Positions 22,869 through 35,505 of a stretch of DNA of 64,000 nucleotides are shown piece after piece. The DNA is from Hyphodiscus hymeniophilus (lineage: Eukaryota > Ascomycota > Leotiomycetes > Helotiales > Hyphodiscaceae). The notes below the pieces were generated by a model. It ran no database searches, was not told the DNA's origin, and saw only the letters and a program-made list of their open reading frames with translations. The DNA lies in assembly GCA_016508695.1 (NCBI GenBank), contig VNKQ01000021.1, forward strand, positions 177,501 through 241,500. The letters run 5' to 3'. Position 1 is the stretch's first letter. Each line of letters starts with the position of its first letter. Both the position numbers and the translations under genes were made by a program.

Positions 22869-24710
22869 CTAAGAGCTCTGCAAAACCTGGTCTCTTAGAG
22901 CAGAATGCTCTCCTGCCGTCTTCAAGATTTCTAACATACCACCACAGCAACTATATGACTCGAGACTCTTCGAGCGCATGACGCTACAAGCAACACGTGA
23001 GGTCTCGCCGTTATAGCAGATGAGAAGGAAGTATTGTCCGTTCAAATGTCCAAGTCTACGCTCTTCAGCATCGAAGAATCCATGTTCGAGCTCGATCCAC
23101 TGGTTTTTTAGCGTTTCCTTGTCATCAAAGGGACTCAAAGAAGCCGGCTTCAATGTTTGAAGGGGTTTATTTATCGCCCCAATGAGCCTCGTTGATGAAA
23201 AATCTCCAGAGGTCCGAAGATCCAAGATAATCATGTTGTGCGGCACAACGTCGATTGCTTGATTCGCAGTATTAGAGCGATCTTGGGCATCTGCGTCACA
23301 AGATTGATGACGGCGGACTGACTCCAATACCTGAGCACTCGTCAATTCCCAGCTCGGGTCATACTTATGCACATCTATGCCAGACAAATCCTGATTAGGG
23401 TCAGCGACGAAGTGCAATTTCGCTCAACAAAGATCGGGTCATAACATACGCTGTCCAGAATTGGATGGATTTCTTCGGCATCCAGCCGGTCAAAATAGCC
23501 ATCTATGTACTGATACGGCAGATCACAACACAGGAAAACACAAGAAATTAAACCATTCTCATCTCTGTAATTTTCGAGACTGCCAGCGGCTTTGGCTTTT
23601 CCGAGACGATTAAAGAGGCCTTGGAGAGCCATTCCAGAGGAAGGTCCACATATTAGGCCTTCTCGAGACAGCTGTAAAGACAGGCGGTAGGAGACGACCG
23701 ATCCAACCTCCTCAACATGGTCCACATTTTCGCCCCACGGAAACTTGACAGAAGTGAAAAGTGGAAAAGGCCGTGGCCCAGGAATGGAATCCCCCTGTGC
23801 GTTGCAGACCCTGAAATTTGGTTACCTTTCGTCGGTTGCTCTAGGTTCAACTACAAGCGGGTCGGAAAACCTACCCAATCACAGTGCATTTCGGCCTATT
23901 CGCTTTCAAAAAGGACCCCGTACCGGTGACGCAGCCAGCGCTGCCCATGCCAGCACAAAACATCGTAATCTCAGGCAACTGCTTCAAAATTTGAGGACCA
24001 GTCCAACGGATATGCGCAGCAAAATTCTACAAAGCAGTGTGTTATAACTCTGGCCAGATAGAATCGTGATAGGGTAATACTGACCTGATTATTATCGTAT
24101 TGACTTGGGCAAAAAACTTGCTCGTTATTGACCGCCAGTAGTTTCACCTTCGCTACGATGCCTCTCTCATCATCAATTCTTGGCTGAGCTGGGCCGCCAT
24201 AGAGGTGCCTGTGGATTTGGATCAGTTCCTCATAACTTTATTGCGGGTAGACAAAGACATGTCCATACACTTTGAGGCCGAAGAATTATAGGGTACGCAG
24301 CCTTGCCCGTTCGGTCTTGTTGCTCACATAAGCATGAACATCCGTGATGCCAAAAAGGGTGCGTGATGCCAGCGAGAGTGAAATGACGGTGGAGCCTGAG
24401 CTGGGCTCAACGATAGTCTTGGTAGATGGTGTAACCCCATTCTGCAACATGTTTATTGCTAGAGAGTCTGTAAGCGGCTTTTCGACAAAATTTGTTCGCA
24501 CTGAGACATGAGCCAACCGGGTAAAGCTTTGACATTCTGCGCTGGGAGAGCAGTCATCATTTTACAATATATTCGGACTTTGTCGCCATGGTACGGGTTG
24601 AGGCGGCTCGGGAGCTCTACGAGAGGGAGTAAAGGTGCTTCTTCTGGATCAAAGAACTTGATCAGGCCATCCTCGCCTTTGAAGACATTAAGGTTATTAA
24701 TCTGGCTCAT
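22869..24710 (-). pseudogene. PLP-dependent (cysteine synthase-like)/rhodanese fusion, two nonsense codons
   Basis: Minus-strand exons 24710-24518, 24458-24085, 24026-23875, 23810-23450 and 23390-22869 join to 1,602 bp (533 codons) with 58-64 bp GT-AG introns. The first ~350 residues match fold-type II PLP enzymes. ALPAQNVKALPA would hold the PLP lysine (about residue 61), then IVEPSSGSTVISLSLA, FCAGMGSAGSVTGTGSFL (phosphate-binding Gly-rich loop) and EGLICGPSSGMAL. The last ~170 residues are a rhodanese domain with IILDLRTSGDFSSTRLIGA and the active-site loop LICYNGETSR with its Cys intact. Such PLP-rhodanese fusions occur in fungi; the substrate is unknown, sulfur transfer to or from a cysteine-like product being a reasonable guess. 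Two TAA codons (plus-strand 24286-24288 and 24238-24240) interrupt exon 2; otherwise the gene is intact. Both fit CAA-to-TAA changes. Confidence 0.82.
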
Positions 24711-24984
24711 ATCGAAAATAATACAACAACGGATAGTGTTTACGACAAACACGCAATAGCGTATGTGAGGTTGACCATGAGAATTTATACTACAAAAACT
24801 AGTGGGCTTTATTCCGTTCATGATAAAACCTCATGCCAATCATAGGAAACACCCCCCGATTTCTCCACAATACACACTTGTAATCATATTGCATGGCACT
24901 TGCCAGGGAAGATTGGGAGAATGGAAGATTACAATAGTAGGAACATGGGTATGACCTGGTTTGGGAAAGTGCAGCTCGCGGGTT

Positions 24985-25125
24985 CTGCGTAGATGTTGGT
25001 TGATGTTGGTTAATACTAGTGCATGCTTGGTAGATGTTAGTGCATATCGGTGGATATTGGTGGATATTGGTTGATGTTAGTGCAGTTCGGGGGTTCCGCT
25101 TAGATGTTGGTGGATATAGGTACAG
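24985..25125. repeat. Degenerate minisatellite, unit (T)GGT(A/G)GATGTTGGT
   Basis: About ten imperfect 12-15 bp units of the type TTGGTTGATGTTGGT / TCGGTGGATATTGGTGG stand head to tail upstream of the PLP/rhodanese gene, in its putative promoter region. Confidence 0.8.
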
Positions 25126-26276
25126 CTCACCACATGCAACGAGAAACTTTGATCCCCGAGCATCTTTCCCCGTCTTGATAAGGAACAAGAAAGTCCAACT
25201 TACCTTTTTTGTACGTTACCTGTTTGCAGAATTTTGAATCATCTACTTTGTTCCTACGCTTGCTAGATGTAAGCGTGTTCGTTTACCATCGGAAAAATTA
25301 AGCGAGGCTGTTTAATCATGAGTTTGCGACAAAATGGGATCGTGTCTCGTCTGTTTGTGGCAACGTGCTTTGCTATATAAAACCTGCCTCTGCTAAGTCG
25401 AGGCCGTCATAAAGTTCAATCATAGCCGTAAAGTGCTTCCAGTTATACCATATCAGGATGCGGGCTAGGGCTTTCAAGGGTTTAGGGTGGTATGGGATAG
25501 GATCACCCAAAACCCCCTATGCGGACCGCGGCTTCCTTACCCGGACCACGCCTTCCCCATGCGGATCGCACGGCCGACATCGATATCAACCGAGCAGTCC
25601 AGTGGATGACGTTTGCCTCATCAGGGGTTTTGTTGGATTGGGCCGCTGCCGCTACTTCCCGATTGGTCCATCGTGGATACGCTACTATTTTACTATCTAT
25701 CCTCATGTCTTTGGCGTGAATCTGCGTTATGCGACGCAGAACCGGACCTTACAGATGACTTGAATTTGAAGTCTGTAAGTGTTCGATTTGACTACATAGT
25801 CTATAAGAAGTTCACAAAAAGTGGGCTAGATAAAAAAGAATTCACTCCTAGGAGCAAGAATGAACTTCGCGGTCCATGAACTCAGACCCTACAAGCGACG
25901 TGACTAGCCGATCAAGTTGACATACAGAAGAAGATCTGTGCGAAAAAGCCAACCTTGGTTGTACTTGCCATGGATAGCATTCAGATAAACAGCAACGGCG
26001 ACGGTAGGCCCATTTTTATTGAATGCTACATCAACTCGTCATCGATACTAGCGTGATTGTAAACCCACTCGAGCTGGGTCACAGTGGCGTTTAGTCCTTA
26101 ACCCAATTATACCGACATTATTGATCAAGACGTGTCAAGCAAGTCGCAACTAGTATAACTTGAATAAGACTAAACGAGGATTATATAAACTCGTACCTAC
26201 CTTGCAAGATGTTCTGCACCTCGTGATTTGAGTTCGAGTATTTCACATTCAAAATTAGTTATTCGCGGATACGACT
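25126..26276. other. Intergenic upstream of the NRPS frame
   Basis: ORFs at 25458-25763 and neighbours overlap on both strands and have no motif. The segment has normal base composition and probably includes the former NRPS promoter. No site was recognised. Confidence 0.5.
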
Positions 26277-26455
26277 ATGATACCAGCAGACGAGACAACC
26301 AATAATAAGGATGGCAAAGGATGCCTTGCCACATTTTCAGCTTCGGCAGGAAGCAAGGCCGAAAGCGAGCAGGATAAGGCCTACAAGGACCAAGTAAGAG
26401 AGCAGGCAGCGCCTTTCACAACATTTGTCCAATACATCGGTTCTATTGACTAGGA

Positions 26456-29400
26456 GAAGGCTACTACCTTTTGGAAGGTATAGCTAGTAGGCTCGGAGGC
26501 TATAGTCTTTCCTACTTTACCCTCGCCTATATACTAGCCATAAGCTAATAGCTCGGTCGAGTATAATATTACAGATCTATAGTAGCTTGCGGATAAGATT
26601 ACTATATCGATAATAGTAAGGGTAGTATAATTAATTCTCGTAGCGCGCTATATAGACTCGAGTAACGTAGTATTTAGCGCAATCGTAATAGGACAATAGG
26701 CGGACATAGCCGGTATCGAGCGTATAATAAGCCCGATTATTACTACTATACTAGTTCGTATACGTGTTAAGCGAGAGAAGGTTATTAAAGTACTATTATA
26801 AGGAGTATAAGAGTAGGCTATAAAGATAGTAGTATTCGAGTAGGCAAGACTATAAAACATCCGAAGTATTAGTAGCGAGATAAAGCGTAGTAGCTAGTTC
26901 TAGACGCTACTAGTAGTATAGCCGCAAGAGGCCGACGACAAGACTATTGGGGCAAATGAGTTTCTCGAGCTCTTAGCGAACTCGGATAATCGCCTGAGTA
27001 AGGGCGGCCTAGACGTGTTTAATATATATATACTAATATTAGTATATTAACTTAAGGAGTACGGTATAAGTATAAACCTTAGCTTTGACTCTAAAGTCGT
27101 CGAGTAAGCTCAGGCTATTAGACTATGCTAATAACTTAAGCACGTGTTACGCTAGGTATATTATTATAAGGTAGGGTTGATAAAGGTAGTAGACGTATAG
27201 ATAGTAAGTAATTAAGACCTAGATAACATCTAGAAATAAAATGTGACTATCCTAGAGGTAGTAAAGACGTGCGTACACGACCTTATTATAAAGATGACTC
27301 GAAGGTAACTAGACGCTCTAGCTATTTGCGTGTGGGATAGCGAACTAATATATAGTTAGCTAGATAAGCTATTAATGTAGTTAGTATACTACTTTATCGG
27401 ACTTAAAGTAGGCCCTAAAGTAATTATACTATTATACTTTAAAAAGTTAATATAAACGCTTATTGCAATACTTATAGTAATAAAAGCAAGCGGGTCGTCT
27501 ATAGTAATAGACTCGACGTTACCTAAAGAGTATTTACAAACGATTGTCTACTAGGTCGATTCGAAATTAATTGTGTTATTTATAGCGAATAAAGCGCTTG
27601 TATCTCGTCTTTACAATATAACTATTGTTATAGCCAACTAACCTAATTTGGAATACTTAAAGGAGGTATTAACTCTTCCTTTAACTATCTAGCCGTCTAA
27701 TAGGCTCTATATAGTTTTCACGTTTAGGAGTATTAGCACGCTAAAGAGGGCAATTATTATATATCGCAATTTTAGTAGCGCAATTAAATATTAGTGGGCT
27801 ACATTTAAAATCTAGGTAATATCAAGGGTATTTGACTTTGTATCTTATATATTTGATAATATATAATTTAACGTATTATATATACTTTTATATAGAGCTT
27901 ACTTTTGCGTGCTATGCGAGGCAAAGAAGTGTGACAATATTACTACTTGTATGTATAGGATGAATGTTATGTGGGCTATTCTTATACTGTCTACAGCCCG
28001 ACTTCTAGAGCCAAAGAAGCTTCCTTATCTAGAAACATTAGTTCTCACAGGCGAAGTAATAACAATAAAAGACCTTTACTCCTGGGCTTTGGAAGTAGAT
28101 ATAATAAATATATACGGACCTATAGAATATACTCTAGCAGCTTTAGGTACGAGTCTTAATTAATATAATAGTAGTCTAGAAAACATTGGCTATAGTCTGG
28201 GTCTAATAGCTTAGATTTGTGATACTAACGGATCTAATATACTTACTCTATGTGGATATATCGGCGAGCTATAGCTCGAAGGCCCTCTAGTTAGTAAGGG
28301 ATATCTCTTCGACCTTGAAAAGATAGCTATAATATTCGTCGAAGATCCGTAGTGGCTACTAGATAATAGACTAGGCGTTCCTAGTTAACGAGGGCGTCTA
28401 TATAAGACTAGCGACTTAGTACGCTATAATCCAGATAGTATACTTTATTTCGTTAGCTAGAAGGACATACAAGTTAAGATCCGTAAACAATATATAAAGC
28501 TTAGTAACGTCGAGTACTATATATAGCTTTGTCTCTCCTTCGAGTATAAGAACGTAGGCGTTATAACGGAAATTATTACGCCTACCACAAGTAGTAACCC
28601 TATTCTTATAGCTTTTGTTACCCTTAGCAAGGTCGCAAAGAGTCTTAGAGTTAAAGTTAGTATAGCGCTAAAGAGAATAACTCGTAGGCTAAAGGAGCGT
28701 TTAGTAGAGAAGCTACTAGTATATATAATACTAGGCGCATATATCCCAATCGAAAAGATACTATTAATAGCGACTAGTAAGACTAACTAAAGGCGGCTAT
28801 AAGAAATTAGAGGGTTAATAACGCTAGAGTAGCTAGCTAAGCTAAACCCGTTACGCAAAGAGTAATGCGAGCCGAGTACCGAGATAGAGTAACGACTATA
28901 AAAGCTATAGGCGTTTATCTTATATATTAACGCAAGTAATATTAGAATAGATAATAGCTTCTTACAAATTAGTAGAGACTCGATCTAAGTAATACGGCTC
29001 GTAAGACTAGTATAGGAGTAAGGCTTATTACTAATAGTAGCAAACGTGTTTAAGTAGCCTCGATTAGGTAAGCTTGCAATACTAGTAAAGAGGGATAATA
29101 ATATAGCTAAAGAAGCTATTCCGCCCTTTTCGCTACTTAAGGCTAGCCTAAACAAGGTTTATATACGTAGTAAAGTAGCTACCCTATATAGAGTAGAGGT
29201 AGCCTAAGTCGAAGACTTATTCTTATATATACTATTACAAGAAGGTCTACTTGCTATAATAGCGAAGTAAGTAAATGCCTATATAGCAATATCTATACTA
29301 GAGCTATAATAGTCGGTTAACTTAGATTGTTTTAAAGAAGTATAATAGGCGGTCGTTAGAACCGTGCCAATCCTTTAAACTCGTATTATAGATATTCTAG

Positions 29401-29710
29401 GGCAAGGGCTAATATAGGTTATACTCGAAGAGAGAGTCGACTAGACTTCTAACGGACACTAGGCAATCCTTTATTAAAATAGGCAAGAGTTATAAATAAG
29501 ACTAGGGACGTCCCTTAGCCGGCTTAGAGTAGTTTACAATTAGGATAATAATAAACGCTACTTTATATAGATACTATATTACGCTTTATATAATAGCTAG
29601 TCAATACTACTAATACTCGAAGAGGTTAGCAAAGTATATAGGGGTAAAGTAAGAAACCCGCTAGTATTGTTTATAATATTCGTCTAGTATATTAGTTCTA
29701 TTAACCAAAA
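26456..29710 (+). repeat. NRPS module repeat, unit 1 (3,255 bp)
   Basis: Starts at GAAGGCTACTACCTTTT. The same word recurs exactly 3,255 and 6,510 bp later, and the A-domain word GAGCTATAGC at 28266 recurs at 31521 and 34776 with the same spacing. 3,255 bp is 1,085 codons, one C-A-T module. The unit is heavily mutated except about 27900-28160, which encodes the region before and around INIYGP in the A domain and is diverged from unit 2. Confidence 0.92.
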
Positions 29711-32700
29711 GAAGGCTACTACCTTTTAGAAGGCATAACTAGTAGGCTTAGAGGCTATAGTCTTTCCCACTCTACTCTCGCCTATATACTAGCTACAAGC
29801 TAATAGCTTAGTCGAGTATAATATCACAAATCTATAATAGCTCGCGGATAAAATCACTATATCGATAATAGTAAGGGTAGCGTAGTTAATTCTCGTAGCG
29901 CGCTATATAGACTTAAGTAACATAATATTTAATATAATTGTAATAAGATAATAGGCGGACGTAGCTAGTATTGAGTATATAATAGGCCCGACTATCGCTA
30001 TTATACTAGTTCGTATACGTGTTAAGCGAGAGAAGGTTATTAAGGTACTATTATAAGGAGTATAAAAGTAGGCTATAAAGATAATAGCGTTCGAGTAAAT
30101 AAGACTATAAAACATCTAAAGTATTAGTAGCGAGACAAAACGTAGTAGCTAGTTCTAAACGCTACTAGTAGTATAGTTGCGAGAGTTAGATAGTAGGGCC
30201 TTTTATAAAGATAAGCTCTTAGACTTATTAACGAGTATAAATGCTAGTAAGAGTATTATTAGCCTAGACGCGTTTAATATATATATACTAAAGTTAGTAT
30301 ATTAGCTTAAGGAATATAGTATAAGTATAAACCTTAGCTTTGACTTTAAAGTCGTCGAGTAAGCTTAGGCTATTAGACTATACTAATAGCTTAAGTATAT
30401 ATTACGCCAAGTATACTATTATAAGGTAGGGTTAATAAAGGTAATAAACGTATAGACAATAAGTAATTAGGACCTAGACAATATCTAGAAATAGAATATA
30501 ATTATCCCGGAGGTAATAGAGGCGTGCGTATACGACCTTATTATAAAGACGACTCGAAGGCAATTAGACACTTTAGCTATTTACGCGTAGGATAGCGAAT
30601 TAATATATAGTTAGCTAGATAAGCTATTAACGCGGTTAGCGTATTACTTTATTAGACTCAAAGTAAGCCCTAAAGTAATTATATTACTATACTTTGAGAA
30701 GTCAATATAAATACTTATCGCAATACTTATAATAATAAAAGTAAGCGGGTCGTCTATAGTAATAGACTCGACGTTACTTAAAGAGTATTTATAAACAATT
30801 ATCCGCTAGGTCGATTCGAAATTAATTGTATTATCTATAGCAAATAGAGTACTCGTATCTCGTCTTTATAATGTAACTATTATCGTAGCTAACTAACCTA
30901 ATTTAGAATACCTAAAGGAAGTATTAACTCTTCCCCTAACTATCTAGCTGTCTAATAGGCTCTATATGGTTTTCACGTTTGGGAGTATTAGTATGCTAAA
31001 GGGGGTAATTATTATATATTGTAATTTTAGTAGTATAATTAAATATTAGTAGGTTATATTTAAAATCTAAGTAATATCAAGGGTGTTTGACTTTGCGTCT
31101 TATATATTTGATACTATATAGTCGAATATGCTTTATACACTTTTATATGGGGCTTGCTTTTGCGTGCTATCTAAAGCAGAGAAGCGAGATAATCTTAGTA
31201 GTTATATAAAGAGTATAGGTATAACCTTTGTTGACCTTACCCTATTAGTGGCTCAAGTCCTAGAGCCTATTGCGCTACTAAGTCTAGAAACACTAGTCCT
31301 AGCTAGGGAAGTAATAACACTTATAAACGTGCGCCTCTAGAGTTTATATATAGATATAATAAATATCTACGGACCCGCCGAATATAGCGCAATAACTATA
31401 GGTATTTGTATAAGTATATATAATAGTAGTCTAGAGAATATCGGCCGTAGTCTAGGTTTAGTAGCTTAGATTTGTGATACTAACGGATCTAATACGCTTA
31501 CTCTATATAGATGTGTTAGCGAGCTATAGCTTAAAGGCCCTCTAGTTAGTAAGGGATATCTCTCCGACCCTAAAAAGATAGCTATAGTATTCGTCGAAAA
31601 TCCGTAGTAACTACTAGACGGTAGACTAGGCGTTCCTAGTCGACGAGGGCGTTTATATAAGACTAACGACTTAGTACGCTATAATCTAGATAGTACGCTC
31701 TATTTCGTTAGCTAGAAGGACGTATAGGTTAAGATCTATAAATAGCGCGTAAAGCTTAGTAACGTCGAGTACTATATATAGCTTTATCTCTCCTCCGAGT
31801 ATAAGAATATAGGCGTTATAATAGAAATTGTTACGCCTACTATAAGTAATAACCCTATTCTTATAGCTTTCGTTACCCTTAGTAAAGTCGCAAAGAGTCT
31901 TAGAGCTAAAGTTAGCGTAGTACTAAAGAAAATAACTCGTAGGCTAGAGGAGCGTCTAATAGAGAAGCTACTAGCATATATAATACTAGGCGCGTATATC
32001 CCAATCGAGAAGATACTATTAATAGCGACTAGTAAAACTAACTAAAGGCGGCTATAAGAGATTAAAGGGTTAATAACGCTAGAGTAACTAGCTAAGCTAA
32101 ACCCGTCATATAGAGAATAGCGCGAGCCAAGTACCGAGATAGAGTAATAACTATAAAAGCTATAGGCGTCTATCTTATATATTAACGCGAGTAGTATTAG
32201 AGTAGATAATAGCTTTTTACAAATTAGTAGAGACTCGATTTAAGTAATACGGCTTGTAAGAGTAGCACGGGAGTAAGGCTTATTACTAATAGTAGTAGAC
32301 GTATTTAAGTAGCCTCGATTAGATAAGCTTATAATACTAGTAAAGAGGGATAACAATATAGCCAAGGAAACTATTCCGCCCTTTTCGCTACTTAAGGCTA
32401 GCCTAAACAAGGTCTATACACGTAGTAAGGTAATTACCTTATATAGAGTAGAGGTAGCCCAAGTCGAAGACTTATTCTTATATATACTATTATAAAAAGG
32501 TTTACTTACTATAATAGCGAAGCAAGTAGATACCTATATAATAATATCTATACTAGAGCTATAATAGTTAGTTAACCTAAATCGTTTTAAAAAAGTATAA
32601 TAAGTAGTCGTTAAAACTATACTAATCCTTCAAACTCGTATTATAGATATTCTAGGGCAAGGGCTAATATAAGTTATACTCGAAGAGAGAGTCGACTAGA

Positions 32701-32965
32701 CTTTTGACAGACACTAAATAGTCTTTTATTAAGATAGGCAAGAGCTACAAATAAAACTAGGGACATCCCTTAGCCAGCTTAAAGTAGTTTATAATTAGGA
32801 TAATAGTAAACGCTACTTTATATAGACGCTATACTACGCTTTATATAATAGCTAGTTAATATTATTAATACTTAAAGAGGTTAGTAAAGTATATAGGGGT
32901 AAAGTAAGAAACCCGCTAGTATTATTTATAGTATTTGTTTAGTATATTAGTTTTATTAATTAGAA
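29711..32965 (+). repeat. NRPS module repeat, unit 2 (3,255 bp)
   Basis: Near-identical to unit 1 apart from transitions, except about 31150-31410 (A-domain pocket region), where it differs strongly and keeps an open stretch. It includes the complete first half of the following C domain; the catalytic HHxxxDG motif position reads as a mutated YYALYNS. Confidence 0.92.
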
Positions 32966-35505
32966 GAAGGCTACTACCTTTTAGAAGGCATAGCTAATAG
33001 GCTTGGAGGCTATAGTCTTTCCTACTCTACCCTCGCCTATATACTAGCCGCAAGCTAATAGCTTAGTCGAGTATAATATTATAAATCTATAATAGCTCGC
33101 GAATAAGATTACTATATTAATAGTAGTAAGGGTAGTATAGTCAATTCTTATAGCGTACTATATAGACTCGAGCGACATAGTATTTAGCGCAATTATAATA
33201 AGATAATAGGTGGATATAGCCGGTATTAAGTATATAGTAGGCCCGACTATTACTACTATACTAGTTCGTATACGTATTAAGTAAGAGAAAGTTATTAAGG
33301 TACTATTATAAGGAGTATAAGAGTAGGCTATAAAGATAGTAGCGTTCGAGTAAGTAGGATTATAGAATATCCGAAGTATTAATAGCGAGACAAAGTATAG
33401 TAGCTAGTTCTAGATGCTACTAATAGTATAGCTATAAGAGTCGGATAATAGGGCCTTTTATAAAGATAAGCTCTTAGACTTGTCGACGAGTATAAATACT
33501 AGCAAGAGTATTGTCGGCCTAGACGCGTTTAATATATATATACTAAAGTTAGTATATTAACTTAAGGAGTATAGTATAAATATAAACCTTAGCTTTGACT
33601 CTAAAGTCGTCGAGTAAGCTTAGGCTACTAAACTATACTAATAGCTTAAGTATATACTACGCTAGGTATACTATTATAAGGTAGGGTCGACAAAGGTAAT
33701 AGACGTATAAACAATAAGTAATTAGGACCTAGATAACATTTAGAAATAAAATGCGACCGTCTTAGAGGTAATAGAGGCATATATATACGACCTTATTATA
33801 AAGACGACTCGAAGGTAGCTAGATACTTTAGCTATTTGCGCGTAAGATAGCGAACTAACGTATAGTTAGCTAGATAAGCTATTGACGCGGTTAGTATACT
33901 ACCTTATTAGACTCAGAGTAAGCCCTAAAGTAATTATACCGCTATACTTTGAGAAGTCAATATAAACGCTTATTATAATACTTATAATAATAAAAGCAAG
34001 CGGGTCGTCTATAGTAATAGACTCGACGTTACTTAAAGAGTATCTATAGACAATTGTCTACTAGGTCAATTCGAAATTAATCGTGTTATCTATGGCAAAT
34101 AGAATACTCGCCTTACGACTAAGTCCTAGTATGGTTGTAGTGGCTAACAATTTACATCTAGATACCCTAATAGAAGTACTAGAGATTCCCTTCTCGACTA
34201 TCAAGCCGTCTACCAAAGTCTATGTCGTCTTCACGTCTGGCAGCACTAGAACGCCTAAAGGAGTAATTATTACGCATTGTAACTTTAGTAGTACTATTCG
34301 CTACTAGCAGCTCTCTTGGGGCTTTAATAAAAAGTTAAGAGTATTCGACTTTGCCTCGTATATATTCGATATCACATAGTCGAATATCCTTTATATAATA
34401 TCAAGTAGTAGAGTACTTTATATTCCTAGCAAATATAATCGAAAAAACGATATTATAGCTTTGATTCGCCGACTAAATACTACTTATACCCATTTGACAC
34501 CAACTATCGTACGAACATTACGCAATCGTTAGACAATGCCCCTATAGTATCTACGGCTCGGTAGCGAACCCGTATTAGCCGAGGACTTCGCAGACTAGCC
34601 TTTGTCAATAAGAATATTAAACACTTATAGCCCTACTAAATGCACGGTAAGTACTCTTGCAGAGAAAATCATATATCCATATAAGAATATTGTTAGTATT
34701 AGGAAAGGCGTTGGAGCTATCCCATGGGTTATCTCTATAATTGACTACTAATTACTACTGGTTAGCTCTATGGGTGAGCTATAGCTTGAAAGCCCTCTAG
34801 TTAGTAAGGGATATCTCTCCGACCCTAAAAAGACAACTATAGTATTCGTCAAAGATCCGCAATAGCTACTAGACAGTAGACCAGGCGTTCTTAGTCGACG
34901 AGGGCGTCTATATAAGACTAGCGACTTAGTGCGTTATAATCCAGACAGTACGCTCTATTTCGTTAGCCAGAAGGACGCACAGGTTAAGATCCGTAGATAG
35001 CACATAAAGCTTAGTAACGTCGAGTACTATATATAGCTTTGTCTCTCCTCCGAGCACAAGAACGTAAGTGTTATAACGGAAATTATCACGCCTACTACAA
35101 GTAGTAACCCCGTTCTTATAGCTTTCATTACCCTTAGCAAGGTCGCAAAGAGTCCTAGAGCTAAAGTTAATATAGCACTAAAGAGAATAACTCGTAGGCT
35201 AGAGGAGCGTCTAGCAGAGAAGCTATTAGCGTATATAATACTAGGCACGTATATCCTAATCGAGAAGATACTATTAATAGCGACTAGTAAGACCGACTAA
35301 AGGCGGCTATAAGAGATTAGAGGGTTAATAACGCTAGAGTAACTAACTAAGCTAAACCCGTCGCGCAAAGAGTAGCGCGAGCCGAGTACTAAAATAGAGC
35401 AACAACTATAGAAGCTATAGGCATCTATCTTGTACATTAACGCGAGTAGTATTAGAGCAGATAATAGCTTCTTACGAATTAGTGGAGACTCGATCTAAGC
35501 GATGC
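32966..35505 (+). repeat. NRPS module repeat, unit 3 (partial, ends at carrier domain)
   Basis: Matches units 1 and 2 in phase up to the carrier domain near 35500, where similarity ends and the unique terminal C domain begins. From about 34090 to 34770 the A-domain core is a different sequence of the same length and is much less damaged, with TSGSTRTPKG and FDFASYIFDIT legible. The likely reason is that its lower identity made it a poor RIP target. Confidence 0.88.

Noticed and set aside
25458..25879. Plus-strand ORFs before the NRPS
   Set aside because: No motif; three overlapping frames. Translation looks random and Pro/Arg-rich.
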